A stretch of DNA of 64,000 nucleotides from the NCBI RefSeq assembly GCF_014197105.1, contig NZ_JACIEV010000004.1, positions 260,784-324,783 of the forward strand, given 5' to 3'. The notes below the pieces were generated by a model. That model was given only the letters and a program-made list of their open reading frames with translations. It was not told the DNA's origin and made no database searches. Numbering within the stretch: the stretch's first letter is position 1; every line of letters starts with the position of its first letter. A program made the position numbers and the translations under genes. Below, in pieces: positions 46,547 through 55,885 of this stretch. The stretch comes from Sphingomonas jinjuensis (GTDB taxonomy: Bacteria; Pseudomonadota; Alphaproteobacteria; Sphingomonadales; Sphingomonadaceae).

Positions 46547-47574
46547 CGATGGACACGACGCCCCTCACCACCAGCCTGATGGCCCGCGAGACCGCGGAGG
46601 CGCCCGTCGCCGTCGCCCGGCTGCTGGATGCCAACCGCGAGACGATCGCTGCGCTCGCCGCCGACCTGCGCGGCCGCCCGGTCCGCCTCGTCGGCACTTG
46701 CGCGCGCGGCTCGTCCGATCATGCCGCGCTCTACGGCAAATATCTGGTCGAAACGATGATCGGCGTTCCCGTCGTGTCGATCGCGCCCTCGGTCGCGTCG
46801 CTGTTCGCCGCGCGCGTCTCGACCGCCGACGCGCTGTGCGTCGCGATTTCGCAGTCCGGTCGCAGCCCCGACCTGCTCGCGAGCGTCGATGCCTGGCGCG
46901 CCGCCGGCATCCCGGTCGCGGCGCTGGTCAACGACGAGACCTCGCCGCTCCACGAGCGTGCCGACTGGCGCCTGCCGCTCAGCGCCGGGCCGGAACGGTC
47001 GGTCGCCGCCACCAAGTCGTGCATTGCCGCTATGGCGGGCTTCGCCGCGCTCGTCGCCGCCTGGTCGGGCGACGAGGCACTCACCGCCGCGGTCGAGGCG
47101 TTGCCCCAGGCGCTCAAGCGCGCGGTGGCGCAGGACTGGACTCACGGTGCCGCCCCCCTCGCCGCCGCGCGCCAGATGTTCGTCATCGCCCGCGGCTATG
47201 GCTTCGCCGCCGCGCAGGAGGCCGCGCTGAAGCTCAAGGAAACCTGCGCGATCCAGGCCGAACCGTTCAGCGCCGCCGAAGTGAAGCACGGCCCGATGAC
47301 GATCATCGGCACCGGCTTCCCGATCCTCGCACTGGCGACGTCTGACCCCGCCGGCGACGGCGTCCGCGACGTCGCCCGCGAATTCGCCGGCCGCGGCGCG
47401 ATCGTTCTCACCGCGGGCGACGACGCGATGCTGCCGGTCGAGGCGGCGCATCCCGCGATCCAGCCGATCCTGATGCTCGCCAGCTTCTACGGCCTCGCCG
47501 AACGGCTGGCGCGGATGCGCGGGCTCGATCCCGATTCGCCGCCGCACCTCGCCAAGGTGACCGAGACACGATGA
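46543..47574 (+). CDS. Glucosamine-6-phosphate deaminase, NagB-II type (SIS domains)
   Basis: 343 aa with two SIS domains: RLVGTCARGSSDHAALYGKYLVE and CVAISQSGRSPDLL in the first, FVIARGYGFAAAQEAALKLKE and FSAAEVKHGP in the second. It has no amidotransferase domain, so it is the NagB-II type rather than GlmS. It converts GlcN-6-P to fructose-6-P and ammonia. Operon position between regulator and nagA supports this. ATG overlaps the regulator stop (ATGA). Confidence 0.9.
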   Translation: MTMDTTPLTTSLMARETAEAPVAVARLLDANRETIAALAADLRGRPVRLVGTCARGSSDHAALYGKYLVETMIGVPVVSIAPSVASLFAARVSTADALCVAISQSGRSPDLLASVDAWRAAGIPVAALVNDETSPLHERADWRLPLSAGPERSVAATKSCIAAMAGFAALVAAWSGDEALTAAVEALPQALKRAVAQDWTHGAAPLAAARQMFVIARGYGFAAAQEAALKLKETCAIQAEPFSAAEVKHGPMTIIGTGFPILALATSDPAGDGVRDVAREFAGRGAIVLTAGDDAMLPVEAAHPAIQPILMLASFYGLAERLARMRGLDPDSPPHLAKVTETR

Positions 47575-48704
47575 CCACGCACCGCTTCGCCAACGGCCAC
47601 GTCATCACCGCCCATGCGGTGCTCGACGCCGCCGCGATCACCGTCGACGCCGATCGGATCACCACGGTCGAGCCGCTGACCGACAGCGCCGACGCGGTCG
47701 ACCTCGACGGCGGCTGGATCTTCCCCGGCTTCATCGACACCCAGGTCAACGGCGGCGGCAGCGTGCTGTTCAACGACGACACCAGCGTCGACGGCATCGC
47801 TGCGATCGGCACCGCGCACGCCCGCTTCGGCACCACCGGTTTCCTGCCTACGCTCATCAGCGACCATCCCGATCGCATCGCGCTGGCGCTGGAGGCGAGC
47901 GACGCCGCCATCGCCGCCGGGGTGCCGGGCGTGCTCGGTGTCCATATCGAGGGGCCGTTCCTGGCGCCCGCACGCAAGGGCATCCACGACGAGGCGCGCT
48001 TCCGCCGCCTCGACGACGAGATGGTCGCGCTGCTCACCCGCCCGCACCGCGGCACGGTGATGGTGACGATCGCGCCCGAGCTGGCCGAGCCCCGGCACAT
48101 CGCCGCGCTCCACGCCGCCGGCGTGCGCGTCAGCGCCGGGCATACCGAGGTCGACTATGACGGCGCGCTTGCCGCCTTCGACGCAGGCGTGACCGGGATC
48201 ACCCATTTGTTCAACGCGATGCACCCGATGCTCGGCCGCGCGCCCGGTCTGGTCGGCGCCGCACTCGACGACGAGCGACCCTGGTGCGGGATCATCGTCG
48301 ACGGCGTCCATGTCTCGCCGACCATGCTGCGGATCGCCATCGCAGCACGCGGGCCGGACGGTTTCATGCTCGTCACCGACGCGATGCCCTCGGTCGGCGC
48401 CGCGGAAAAGGACTTCATGCTCCAGGGCCGCCAGATCCGCGTCGCCGACGGCATCTGCTCCTATGCCGACGGCACGCTCGCCGGCTCCGACCTCGACATG
48501 GCGCAGGCGGTGGCGAACAGCGTCCACCTGCTCGGCCTCGCCCCCGACATCGTCGCGCGCATGGCCTCGGCCAATCCCGCCGCCTTCCTTGGCCGCGCGC
48601 AGGAATTGGGTACGCTCGCCCCCGGCCAGCGGGCCGACTGGGTACAACTCGCCGCCGACTTCACGCCGCGCGGCACCTGGATCGAAGGGAAGCAGGTCGC
48701 ATGA
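47571..48704 (+). CDS. nagA: N-acetylglucosamine-6-phosphate deacetylase
   Basis: 377 aa. Amidohydrolase barrel with FPGFIDTQVNGGG, HIEGPFLAPARKGIH, SAGHTEVDYDGA, THLFNAMHPM and VTDAMP, including the expected metal and catalytic residues (Glu in HIEGPF, His in SAGHT and THLFNAM, Asp in VTDAM). It removes acetate from GlcNAc-6-P made by the phosphotransferase encoded two genes downstream. ATGA overlaps at both ends show tight coupling with neighbours. Confidence 0.95.
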   Translation: MTTHRFANGHVITAHAVLDAAAITVDADRITTVEPLTDSADAVDLDGGWIFPGFIDTQVNGGGSVLFNDDTSVDGIAAIGTAHARFGTTGFLPTLISDHPDRIALALEASDAAIAAGVPGVLGVHIEGPFLAPARKGIHDEARFRRLDDEMVALLTRPHRGTVMVTIAPELAEPRHIAALHAAGVRVSAGHTEVDYDGALAAFDAGVTGITHLFNAMHPMLGRAPGLVGAALDDERPWCGIIVDGVHVSPTMLRIAIAARGPDGFMLVTDAMPSVGAAEKDFMLQGRQIRVADGICSYADGTLAGSDLDMAQAVANSVHLLGLAPDIVARMASANPAAFLGRAQELGTLAPGQRADWVQLAADFTPRGTWIEGKQVA

Positions 48705-51586
48705 GGATTGCGCGTCGCACGTTGCTGCTGGGCAGCGCAGGAACCCTGCTCGCCGGCCCGCTCCCCGCCTTCGCCGCCGCCAACCGCCGCGCCGACGGCC
48801 CGCCGATGCCGCCGCCGTCCGACGATCTGCCGCAACGGCTGCCGGTGACCGATCCTTCGCGCACGCTGCTCAGTCACGGCTGGCTGTTCCACGACGGCGA
48901 GGTGGAGACGCCGCCCCCCGCGGATCACGAAGAAACCTATATGAACGCCAAGGCCGGCGGCGCGCGCGGCCCGGCGGCGGTCGACTACGACGACAGCGAC
49001 TGGCAGCCAGTGCAGATCCCGCACGACTGGGCCTCGTTCCAGCCGTTCGTGAAGACAGCGAACGTCAGCCAGGGCTACCGCCCGCGCGGCATCGGCTGGT
49101 ATCGCCGCACGCTCCGCCTCGATCCGGCGGACAACGGCAAGAAGCTGGAGCTCCAGTTCGGCGCCATCGCCACCAACGCCACGATCTGGGTCAACGGAAG
49201 CGTCGTCGCGCACAACTTCTCCGGCTACAACAGCATCTACGTCGATCTGACGCCGTTCGCGCGCTACGGCGACGACCTCAACGTCATCGTCGTGCGCGTC
49301 GATGCCACCGCGATGGAAGGCTGGTGGTACGAGGGCGCCGGCATGTACCGCCACGTCTGGCTCGCGCGCCGCCCCGCCGTGTCGATCGCGACCGACGGCG
49401 TCCACGGCGACCCGCGCCAGGATGCGAGCGGCCAATGGCGCGTCCCCGTCACCGTCACGCTCGAGAGCATCGCCGACGTGGCCCGGCCCGCGACGATCGA
49501 GGCGCGGCTGCTCGACCCCTCGGGCCGCGAGGTCGCACGCGGCACCGCCCAGGCCACCGTCCAGCCGCTGACCCGCGGCCAGGCATCGCTGACCCTCGAT
49601 GCCGGCACGCCGCAGCTCTGGTCGGTCGAGCGACCCCAGCTTTACACCCTCGTCACCCGCCTGGTCGGCGATACCGCGACATCGGACGAGCGCCGCACCG
49701 CGATCGGCTTCCGCACCGTCCGCTTCGATGCGAACCGCGGCTGCTTCGTCAACGACCGGCCCGTCAAGCTGAAGGGCGTCTGCCTGCACCAGGACCATGC
49801 CGGCGTCGGCGTCGCGATCCCCGACGCGCTGCTCGAATGGCGGTTGCAGCGGATGAAGGACACCGGCGTCAACGCCATCCGCTGCTCGCACAATGCGCCC
49901 GCGCCCGAGCTGCTCGACTATGCCGACCGGATGGGCTTCCTCGTCATGAACGAGAACCGCCAGTTCAACCCGGCGCCCGAATATCTCGACCAGCTCGAAT
50001 GGCTGGTTCGCCGCGACCGCAACCATCCCAGCGTCATCCTGTGGTCGGTGTTCAACGAGGAGCCGATGCAGGGCACTCATGCCGGCGTCGAGATGGTCCG
50101 CCGCATGGCCGCCGCGGTCCACGCGCTCGACGACAGCCGCCCGGTGACGGCGGCAATGAACGGCCTGTTCTACGAGCCCGAGAACGTCAGCCAGGTCGTC
50201 GGCGTGATGGGCTTCAACTACTATCAGAAGGAATACGACAAGTTCCACGCGCTGAACCCGACGAAGCCGTCGACCAGCTCGGAGGATACCAGCGCCTTCA
50301 TGACCCGCGGCGCGTTCGCGAACGACAAGGATGCGCACGTCATCTCGTCCTACGATACCGAGGCGGCACCCTGGGGCGCGACCTATCGCGACGGGTGGAA
50401 GCTGATCGCCGATCGCCCCTTCGTCGCGGGCGGCTTCACCTGGACCGGCTTCGACTATCATGGCGAGCCGACCCCCTATGAATGGCCGACGATCGCCAGC
50501 TTCTTCGGCATCCTTGACCTCTGCGGCTTCGCCAAGACCGCCTATGACATCCGCCGCGCGCAATGGATCGACGACCAGCCGGTCGTCGCCATCGCCCCGC
50601 ACTGGACCTGGCCGGGCAAGGAGGGCCAGCCTACCAAGCTGCTCGTCACCAGCAACGCCGATCGCGTCGTCGTCCGCCTCAACGGCAAGACGGTGGGCGA
50701 GGCTGCGGTCGACCGGATCATGGGCAACGAGTGGACCGTCCCCTACGCCCCCGGTACGATCGAAGCGATCGCCTATCGCGGTGGCCGCGAAGTCGCGCGT
50801 GCGTCGCACGTTACCGCCGGTCAACCGGTCGCGCTTCGCCTGACTCCCGCGCGCCGCGTCATGGCGGGCGACGGCGAGGATACGCAGCCGATCACCATCG
50901 ATGCGGTCGATGCACAGGGTCGCCACGTCCCCACCGCCAACCTCGCCACCAGCTTCACCGTCACCGGCGCGAGCATCATCGGCGTCGGCAACGGCGACCC
51001 CAACAGCCACGAGCCCGAGAAGGGCAATGCCCGTTCGCTGTTCAACGGCCTTGCCCAGATCATCGTCCAGGCGGACACCGGCCGCGGCCGCATCGCCGTC
51101 CGCGCCACTGCGCCGGGGCTGAAGCCCGCGACGCTGACGATCGACCGCCTCGCCGCCACCCCGCGCGGCGCGGAACCGATCGTGCGCGCCACCAGCCAGC
51201 TGACCGGGTGGCGCCGCTCGCCGCTGACCGCCGACCGCCCCGATCCCGCGGCGCCCGAGGGCAAGGGCTGGGAACGCACCTCGGTCGGCAAGCCGCTCGC
51301 CCCCGACGCCGCCACCGGCTGGCGCCTTTACCGCGCCAAGGTGACGCCGAAGAAGATCATCGCGACACAAGGCGGCACGCTGCGCCTCGATTCGGTCGCG
51401 GGTCGGGGCGAACTGTGGATCGACGGCCGCCGCGTCGCGGTAAAATCGAACGCCGCGCCTGCCCCGCTCACCGCGGCATGGCCCACCGGCGCGGGCGAGC
51501 ACGTCGTCACCGTCCTCCTCGAACAGACCGCCGCCGCCCCTGCGGGCCTCCCCGGCATGGTCGTCGTCGAGCATAGCGCGCGATGA
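48701..51586 (+). CDS. GH2 beta-galactosidase-like enzyme
   Basis: 961 aa. A Tat-style signal (RRTLLLGSAGTLLAGPLPAFAA) precedes a sugar-binding jelly roll (about 55-225) and an Ig-like domain. The barrel has acid/base Glu453 in LWSVFNEEPM and probable nucleophile Glu528 in STSSEDTSAFMTRG. DUF4982-like (TKLLVTSNADRVVVRLNGK) and further beta domains complete the beta-galactosidase architecture. It lies inside the nag operon, suggesting it opens galactose-capped GlcNAc structures such as Lewis-a antennae. Beta-galactosidase is the usual activity; beta-glucuronidase and others are possible. Confidence 0.87.
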   Translation: MRIARRTLLLGSAGTLLAGPLPAFAAANRRADGPPMPPPSDDLPQRLPVTDPSRTLLSHGWLFHDGEVETPPPADHEETYMNAKAGGARGPAAVDYDDSDWQPVQIPHDWASFQPFVKTANVSQGYRPRGIGWYRRTLRLDPADNGKKLELQFGAIATNATIWVNGSVVAHNFSGYNSIYVDLTPFARYGDDLNVIVVRVDATAMEGWWYEGAGMYRHVWLARRPAVSIATDGVHGDPRQDASGQWRVPVTVTLESIADVARPATIEARLLDPSGREVARGTAQATVQPLTRGQASLTLDAGTPQLWSVERPQLYTLVTRLVGDTATSDERRTAIGFRTVRFDANRGCFVNDRPVKLKGVCLHQDHAGVGVAIPDALLEWRLQRMKDTGVNAIRCSHNAPAPELLDYADRMGFLVMNENRQFNPAPEYLDQLEWLVRRDRNHPSVILWSVFNEEPMQGTHAGVEMVRRMAAAVHALDDSRPVTAAMNGLFYEPENVSQVVGVMGFNYYQKEYDKFHALNPTKPSTSSEDTSAFMTRGAFANDKDAHVISSYDTEAAPWGATYRDGWKLIADRPFVAGGFTWTGFDYHGEPTPYEWPTIASFFGILDLCGFAKTAYDIRRAQWIDDQPVVAIAPHWTWPGKEGQPTKLLVTSNADRVVVRLNGKTVGEAAVDRIMGNEWTVPYAPGTIEAIAYRGGREVARASHVTAGQPVALRLTPARRVMAGDGEDTQPITIDAVDAQGRHVPTANLATSFTVTGASIIGVGNGDPNSHEPEKGNARSLFNGLAQIIVQADTGRGRIAVRATAPGLKPATLTIDRLAATPRGAEPIVRATSQLTGWRRSPLTADRPDPAAPEGKGWERTSVGKPLAPDAATGWRLYRAKVTPKKIIATQGGTLRLDSVAGRGELWIDGRRVAVKSNAAPAPLTAAWPTGAGEHVVTVLLEQTAAAPAGLPGMVVVEHSAR

Positions 51587-54042
51587 GCGAGTTCACGCTG
51601 ATAGCCCCCATCGCCGGCTGGGCGATGCCGCTCACCGAAGTGGCCGACCCGGCGTTCGCGCAAGGCATGGTCGGCCAGGGGCTGGCGATCGAGCCGACCG
51701 GCGACACGCTCCATTCGCCGTGCGACGGCCAGGTGCTGACGATCCACGCCGCGCGCCACGCGATCACCCTGTGCGACGCGAACGGCGTCGAGCTGCTGAT
51801 GCACATCGGCATCGACAGCGTCGCGCTCGGCCGTGACGGCTTCACCGCGCTCGTCGCGCCCGGCGATCGGGTGAAGACCGGTGATCCGCTGATCCGCTTC
51901 GACCTCGACCTGCTGGTGATGCGCGCCCAGGCCGCGACGACCCCGATCATCGTCGCCGGCGACGGCGTCACGATCGTCGAGCGCTTCACCGATCGCCTCG
52001 TCGCCGTCGGCGATCCGCTGATGCGCCTGTTGGTTGAGACCTCGGGCGACACCACGACGGCAAGCGGTGAACGCCACAGCCGCGACGTTACGGTCGCGCT
52101 CGACCATGGCCTCCACGCCCGCCCCGCCGGCCGCATCGTTGCTGCGCTGCGCGCGCTCGACGCCAGTGCCAACCTCCGCACCGGCGAGCATACCGCTTCC
52201 GCCGCCAGTTCGATTGCCCTCCTCGGCCTCGGGCTAAGCCACGGCAGCGCAGTCACGATCGACGCCGAGGGCCCCGACGCCGCCGTCGCGCTCGACGCCA
52301 TCGCCGCCGTCCTGACGACGCCCGAGGCCAATGCCGCCCCGCCGCCGCCGGTCGCCAGGCCGGTCGTGACGCTACCCGACGGTGCGATCGCCGGCGTCTG
52401 CGCCGCGCCCGGCCTCGCCCTCGGCACCGCCCGCTGGCTCCGCCGCGCGCGCCCCGTCCCCCTCGCCAGCACCGGCGCAGTCGCCGAACGCGCCGCCCTC
52501 TATCGCGGCATCGCCGCGGTCGAGGCGCAGCTCGCTGCCGACGCGAGCGGTCATGGCCAGGCCGCGGGCGTCTTCGCCGCGCATCGCGAGATCCTCGCCG
52601 ATCCCACCCTGCGCACCGCCGCCATCGCGCGCGTCCAGGCCGGCGACAGCGCCGCCGCCGCGATCCTCGCCACCACCGACGATCAGGCCGCGACCCTGCG
52701 CGCCTCTGCCGACGCCCGCATCGCCGAGCGCGCCGACGACCTGGTCGACGTCGGCGAGCGCGTCGCCCATGCCATCCTCGGCACGTCCGATGCCATGCCC
52801 TCGCTTGCCGCCGGCACGATCCTGCTCGCCGGCGACCTGTTGCCGTCGCACTTCGCCGCGCTCGACGCCGCCAGCATCGCGGGTATCGCCCTCGTCCGCG
52901 GCGGCCCGACCGCACATGTCGCGATCCTGTCGGCCGGAGCCGGCATCCCGATGGTCGTCGCGCTCCGCAATGCGCTGGAAGATGTGGCGGACGACACCCC
53001 GATGCTGCTCGACGGCGACGCGGGCTACGTCCTCGCAAGCCCCTCCGCCGACGTCATCACCGCCGCTAGGGCAACCATCGATCGCCGCACCGCCGCCGAG
53101 GCGCGCGCCCGCGCCCTCGGCGACGCCGCCGTGACCACCACGGACGGCACCGCGATCGCCGTCCAGGCCAACTGCGGCTCGGCTGCCGATGCCGCGACGG
53201 CGCAGGCGGCGGGCGCCGACGGCTGCGGCCTGCTCCGCACCGAATTCCTCTTCCTCGATCGCGCCACCGCGCCGGACCGGGCCGAGCAGCGCTGCGCCTA
53301 TGCCGCGGTGATGTCGGCGCTGCCCGGCAAGCCGGTCACGATCCGTCTGCTCGACGTCGGTGGCGACAAGCCCGCGCCATACCTCGACCTGCCCGCCGAA
53401 GAGAATCCGGCGCTCGGCCTGCGCGGCGTCCGCGTCTCGCTCGCCAGGCCCGATGTTCTCGACGCCCAGCTAACGGCGATCCTGTCGCTGCCCGATCTTG
53501 CCCATGCGCGGATCATGGTGCCGATGGTCGCGAGCGCCGACGAACTCGCTGCCGTCCGCGCCGCGCTGACCCGCCTCGCGCCCGGCACGCACATCCAGCT
53601 CGGTGCGATGATCGAGACTCCCGCCGCCGCGATCGGCGCCGACCTGATCGCCCGCCATGCCGACTTCCTCTCGATCGGCAGCAACGATCTGGCGCAATAC
53701 ACCCTCGCTGCGGACCGCGGGAATGCGAGCGTCGCGGCGATGCTCGACGGCCTCCACCCCGCCGTGCTGCGACTGATCGCGGAAACCTGCACCCGGGCGG
53801 GCTCGACTCCGGTCAGCGTCTGCGGCGGTCTCGCCGCCGATCCGCTCGCCGCGCCAATCCTGATCGGCCTCGGCGTCCGCACCCTGTCGGTGCCGCCGGG
53901 CCGCATCGCCGCGACCAAGGCGCTCGTCACCGCTCACGCGCTGTTCGCATTGCGCACGCACGCGCAGCAGGCGCTGGCCCTCGCGTCCGCCGCCGAGGTC
54001 CGCGCGCTTGCCCGCCGTTTCGCCGAGGAGAATGCGGCATGA
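51583..54042 (+). CDS. Fused PTS protein EIIA(Glc)-HPr-EI
   Basis: 819 aa. Residues about 1-150 form a crr-type EIIA with phospho-His74 (LLMHIGIDSV). About 165-250 is HPr with His178 in DHGLHARPAG. About 265-819 is enzyme I with His445 in GGPTAHVAILS, the PEP-binding KPVTIRLLDVGGDKPAPY and SIGSNDLAQYTLAADR. The single chain takes phosphate from PEP to the membrane EIICB encoded next. Such triple fusions go with GlcNAc transporters in several proteobacteria. ATGA overlap with the galactosidase and with the EIICB gene. Confidence 0.94.
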   Translation: MSEFTLIAPIAGWAMPLTEVADPAFAQGMVGQGLAIEPTGDTLHSPCDGQVLTIHAARHAITLCDANGVELLMHIGIDSVALGRDGFTALVAPGDRVKTGDPLIRFDLDLLVMRAQAATTPIIVAGDGVTIVERFTDRLVAVGDPLMRLLVETSGDTTTASGERHSRDVTVALDHGLHARPAGRIVAALRALDASANLRTGEHTASAASSIALLGLGLSHGSAVTIDAEGPDAAVALDAIAAVLTTPEANAAPPPPVARPVVTLPDGAIAGVCAAPGLALGTARWLRRARPVPLASTGAVAERAALYRGIAAVEAQLAADASGHGQAAGVFAAHREILADPTLRTAAIARVQAGDSAAAAILATTDDQAATLRASADARIAERADDLVDVGERVAHAILGTSDAMPSLAAGTILLAGDLLPSHFAALDAASIAGIALVRGGPTAHVAILSAGAGIPMVVALRNALEDVADDTPMLLDGDAGYVLASPSADVITAARATIDRRTAAEARARALGDAAVTTTDGTAIAVQANCGSAADAATAQAAGADGCGLLRTEFLFLDRATAPDRAEQRCAYAAVMSALPGKPVTIRLLDVGGDKPAPYLDLPAEENPALGLRGVRVSLARPDVLDAQLTAILSLPDLAHARIMVPMVASADELAAVRAALTRLAPGTHIQLGAMIETPAAAIGADLIARHADFLSIGSNDLAQYTLAADRGNASVAAMLDGLHPAVLRLIAETCTRAGSTPVSVCGGLAADPLAAPILIGLGVRTLSVPPGRIAATKALVTAHALFALRTHAQQALALASAAEVRALARRFAEENAA

Positions 54043-55721
54043 AGTCGCCGATCACCCTGCTCCAGCCTCTCGGCCGTGCGCTGATGCTGCCGATCGCAGT
54101 GCTGCCGGTCGCCGGCCTGCTGCTCCGCCTCGGCCAGCCCGACCTCCTGAACATCCCATTCGTCACCGCCGGGGGCGAGGCGATCTTCGCGCATCTCGGC
54201 CTGCTGTTCGCGGTCGGCGTCGCCACCGGCTTCGCGCGCGATGGCAACGGCGCCGCGGCGATGGCGGGCGTGGTCTGCTATCTCGTCATCGGCCAGGCTA
54301 GCCAGACCTTCCTCGTCGCCCCGCCCGGCACCGTCCCGCCGGGCAGCGCCGACGCCATCGCCGCCGCGCTCACGACGGCGTGGAAAGCGGCGCAGCTCGA
54401 CAAGCTTCAGGTGCCGATCGGCATCATTGCCGGCCTTGTCGGCGGCGGCTTCTACAACCGCTTCTCGACCACCAAGCTACCGGACTATCTCGCCTTTTTC
54501 GGCGGCCGTCGCCTGGTGCCGATCCTCGCAGGGATCGCCGGGCTCGGCTTCGCGGCACTGATCGGGCCTAGCTACGGCTGGATCTCGGCCGGGGTCGACG
54601 GGCTCAGCCGCGGCGTCGTCGCGGCGGGCGGCTGGGGGCTGTTCGCGTTCGGCGTGCTCAACCGGCTGCTGATCGTCACCGGGCTTCACCACATCCTCAA
54701 CAACGTCGCCTATTTCGTCGTCGGCGATTATCACGGCAAGACCGGCGACCTGACGCGCTTCTTCGCGGGCGATCCGACCGCCGGCGCCTTCATGAGCGGC
54801 TTCTTCCCGGTCATGATGTTCGGCCTGCCCGCTGCTTGCTTCGCCATGTACCGTTCGGCGCCGCCCGATCGGCGCAAGGCGGTCGGCGGCATGCTGCTCA
54901 GCCTCGCGCTCACCTCGTTTCTGACCGGCGTTACCGAGCCGATCGAGTTCAGCTTCATGTTCCTCGCACCCGTGCTGTATGCGGTGCATGCCGTGCTGAC
55001 GGGCGCCAGCGAGGCGCTGATGAACGCGCTCGACATCCGCCTCGGCTACGGCTTCTCGGCGGGACTGTTCGACTATGTCCTGAACTTCGGCCGCGCGACC
55101 AAGCCACTGCTGCTGCTGCCGATCGGCGCCGCCTATGCGCTGATCTACTATGGTGTCTTCCGCTGGGCGATCGTCCGCTTCGACCTGAAGACGCCGGGCC
55201 GCGAGCCGCTCGAGCCCGGTGCCGCGGTCGCCGCGCCGGTGGCGGTCGACGATCGCGCCGCGGCCTATGTGACCGCGCTGGGCGGGCCCGAAAACCTCGT
55301 CGCGATCGATGCCTGCACCACTCGCCTGCGCCTGACCGTCGCCGATACCGGCGCGATCGACGAGCCTGCGCTGCGCGCGATCGGCGCCCGCGGCGTCCTC
55401 AGGCTGTCGCCGACCAGCCTGCAGGTCGTCGTCGGCGGCATCGCCGACGGCCTGGCGATGGACATGCGCGCGGTCGTCGGCAGCGGGCGCGCGATGCCCG
55501 CGCCGGCAATGGCGGTCGCCGAACCGCCCATCGCCCTGCCCCCGGCCATCGCCGCGGCGCTGGGTGGCAACGCCAACGTGGTCGAGGCCGCTACTCGCCC
55601 CGGCCGCATCCGCGCCATCGTCGCCGATGCCACGGCAGTCGATCATCCCGCACTCGCCGCGCTCACCCGCGCGGTGGCCGAGCCGACGCGCGGCACGCTG
55701 CACCTGATCGTCGCGCCATGA
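54039..55721 (+). CDS. nagE: PTS N-acetylglucosamine-type EIICB with extra cysteine-less IIB-like domain
   Basis: 560 aa. The EIIC part (1-385) has about ten helices, with LLIVTGLHHILNN, SFLTGVTEPIEFSFMFLAP and DIRLGYGFSAGLFDY typical of the glucose/GlcNAc family. The EIIB domain (about 405-475) carries phospho-Cys426 in IDACTTRLRLTV. A second IIB-like segment (about 502-560, IAAALGGNANVVEAATRPGRIRAIVAD) aligns with the first but lacks the Cys. It imports GlcNAc as GlcNAc-6-P, the NagA substrate. Last gene of the nag operon. Confidence 0.92.
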   Translation: MKSPITLLQPLGRALMLPIAVLPVAGLLLRLGQPDLLNIPFVTAGGEAIFAHLGLLFAVGVATGFARDGNGAAAMAGVVCYLVIGQASQTFLVAPPGTVPPGSADAIAAALTTAWKAAQLDKLQVPIGIIAGLVGGGFYNRFSTTKLPDYLAFFGGRRLVPILAGIAGLGFAALIGPSYGWISAGVDGLSRGVVAAGGWGLFAFGVLNRLLIVTGLHHILNNVAYFVVGDYHGKTGDLTRFFAGDPTAGAFMSGFFPVMMFGLPAACFAMYRSAPPDRRKAVGGMLLSLALTSFLTGVTEPIEFSFMFLAPVLYAVHAVLTGASEALMNALDIRLGYGFSAGLFDYVLNFGRATKPLLLLPIGAAYALIYYGVFRWAIVRFDLKTPGREPLEPGAAVAAPVAVDDRAAAYVTALGGPENLVAIDACTTRLRLTVADTGAIDEPALRAIGARGVLRLSPTSLQVVVGGIADGLAMDMRAVVGSGRAMPAPAMAVAEPPIALPPAIAAALGGNANVVEAATRPGRIRAIVADATAVDHPALAALTRAVAEPTRGTLHLIVAP

Positions 55722-55773
55722 CGCGGTGTGTTGCCGATTCAGCACAGTGGGCGACGTTTCACGGATAAACATT

Positions 55774-55793
55774 AGCTTTCCTTCTTGAAAGCT
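55774..55793. repeat. 7-bp inverted repeat upstream of the second receptor
   Basis: AGCTTTC/GAAAGCT around CTTCTT, 53 bp after nagE and 93 bp before the receptor start. It may be a weak terminator or an operator; the following bases (GATTCCCCC) contain no T-run. Confidence 0.35.
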
Positions 55794-55885
55794 GATTCCC
55801 CCTATGGTTGCTGACGTCACGGCCACGATGCCCGCCAGAGCGGGCGCATGATGGCGAAAACGACAGGCAAGGGACCTTTCCGGGG

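Noticed and set aside
46543..47574. GlmS (glutamine-dependent GlcN-6-P synthase)
   Set aside because: Only the SIS domains are present; there is no N-terminal glutaminase with Cys2, and the operon context is catabolic.
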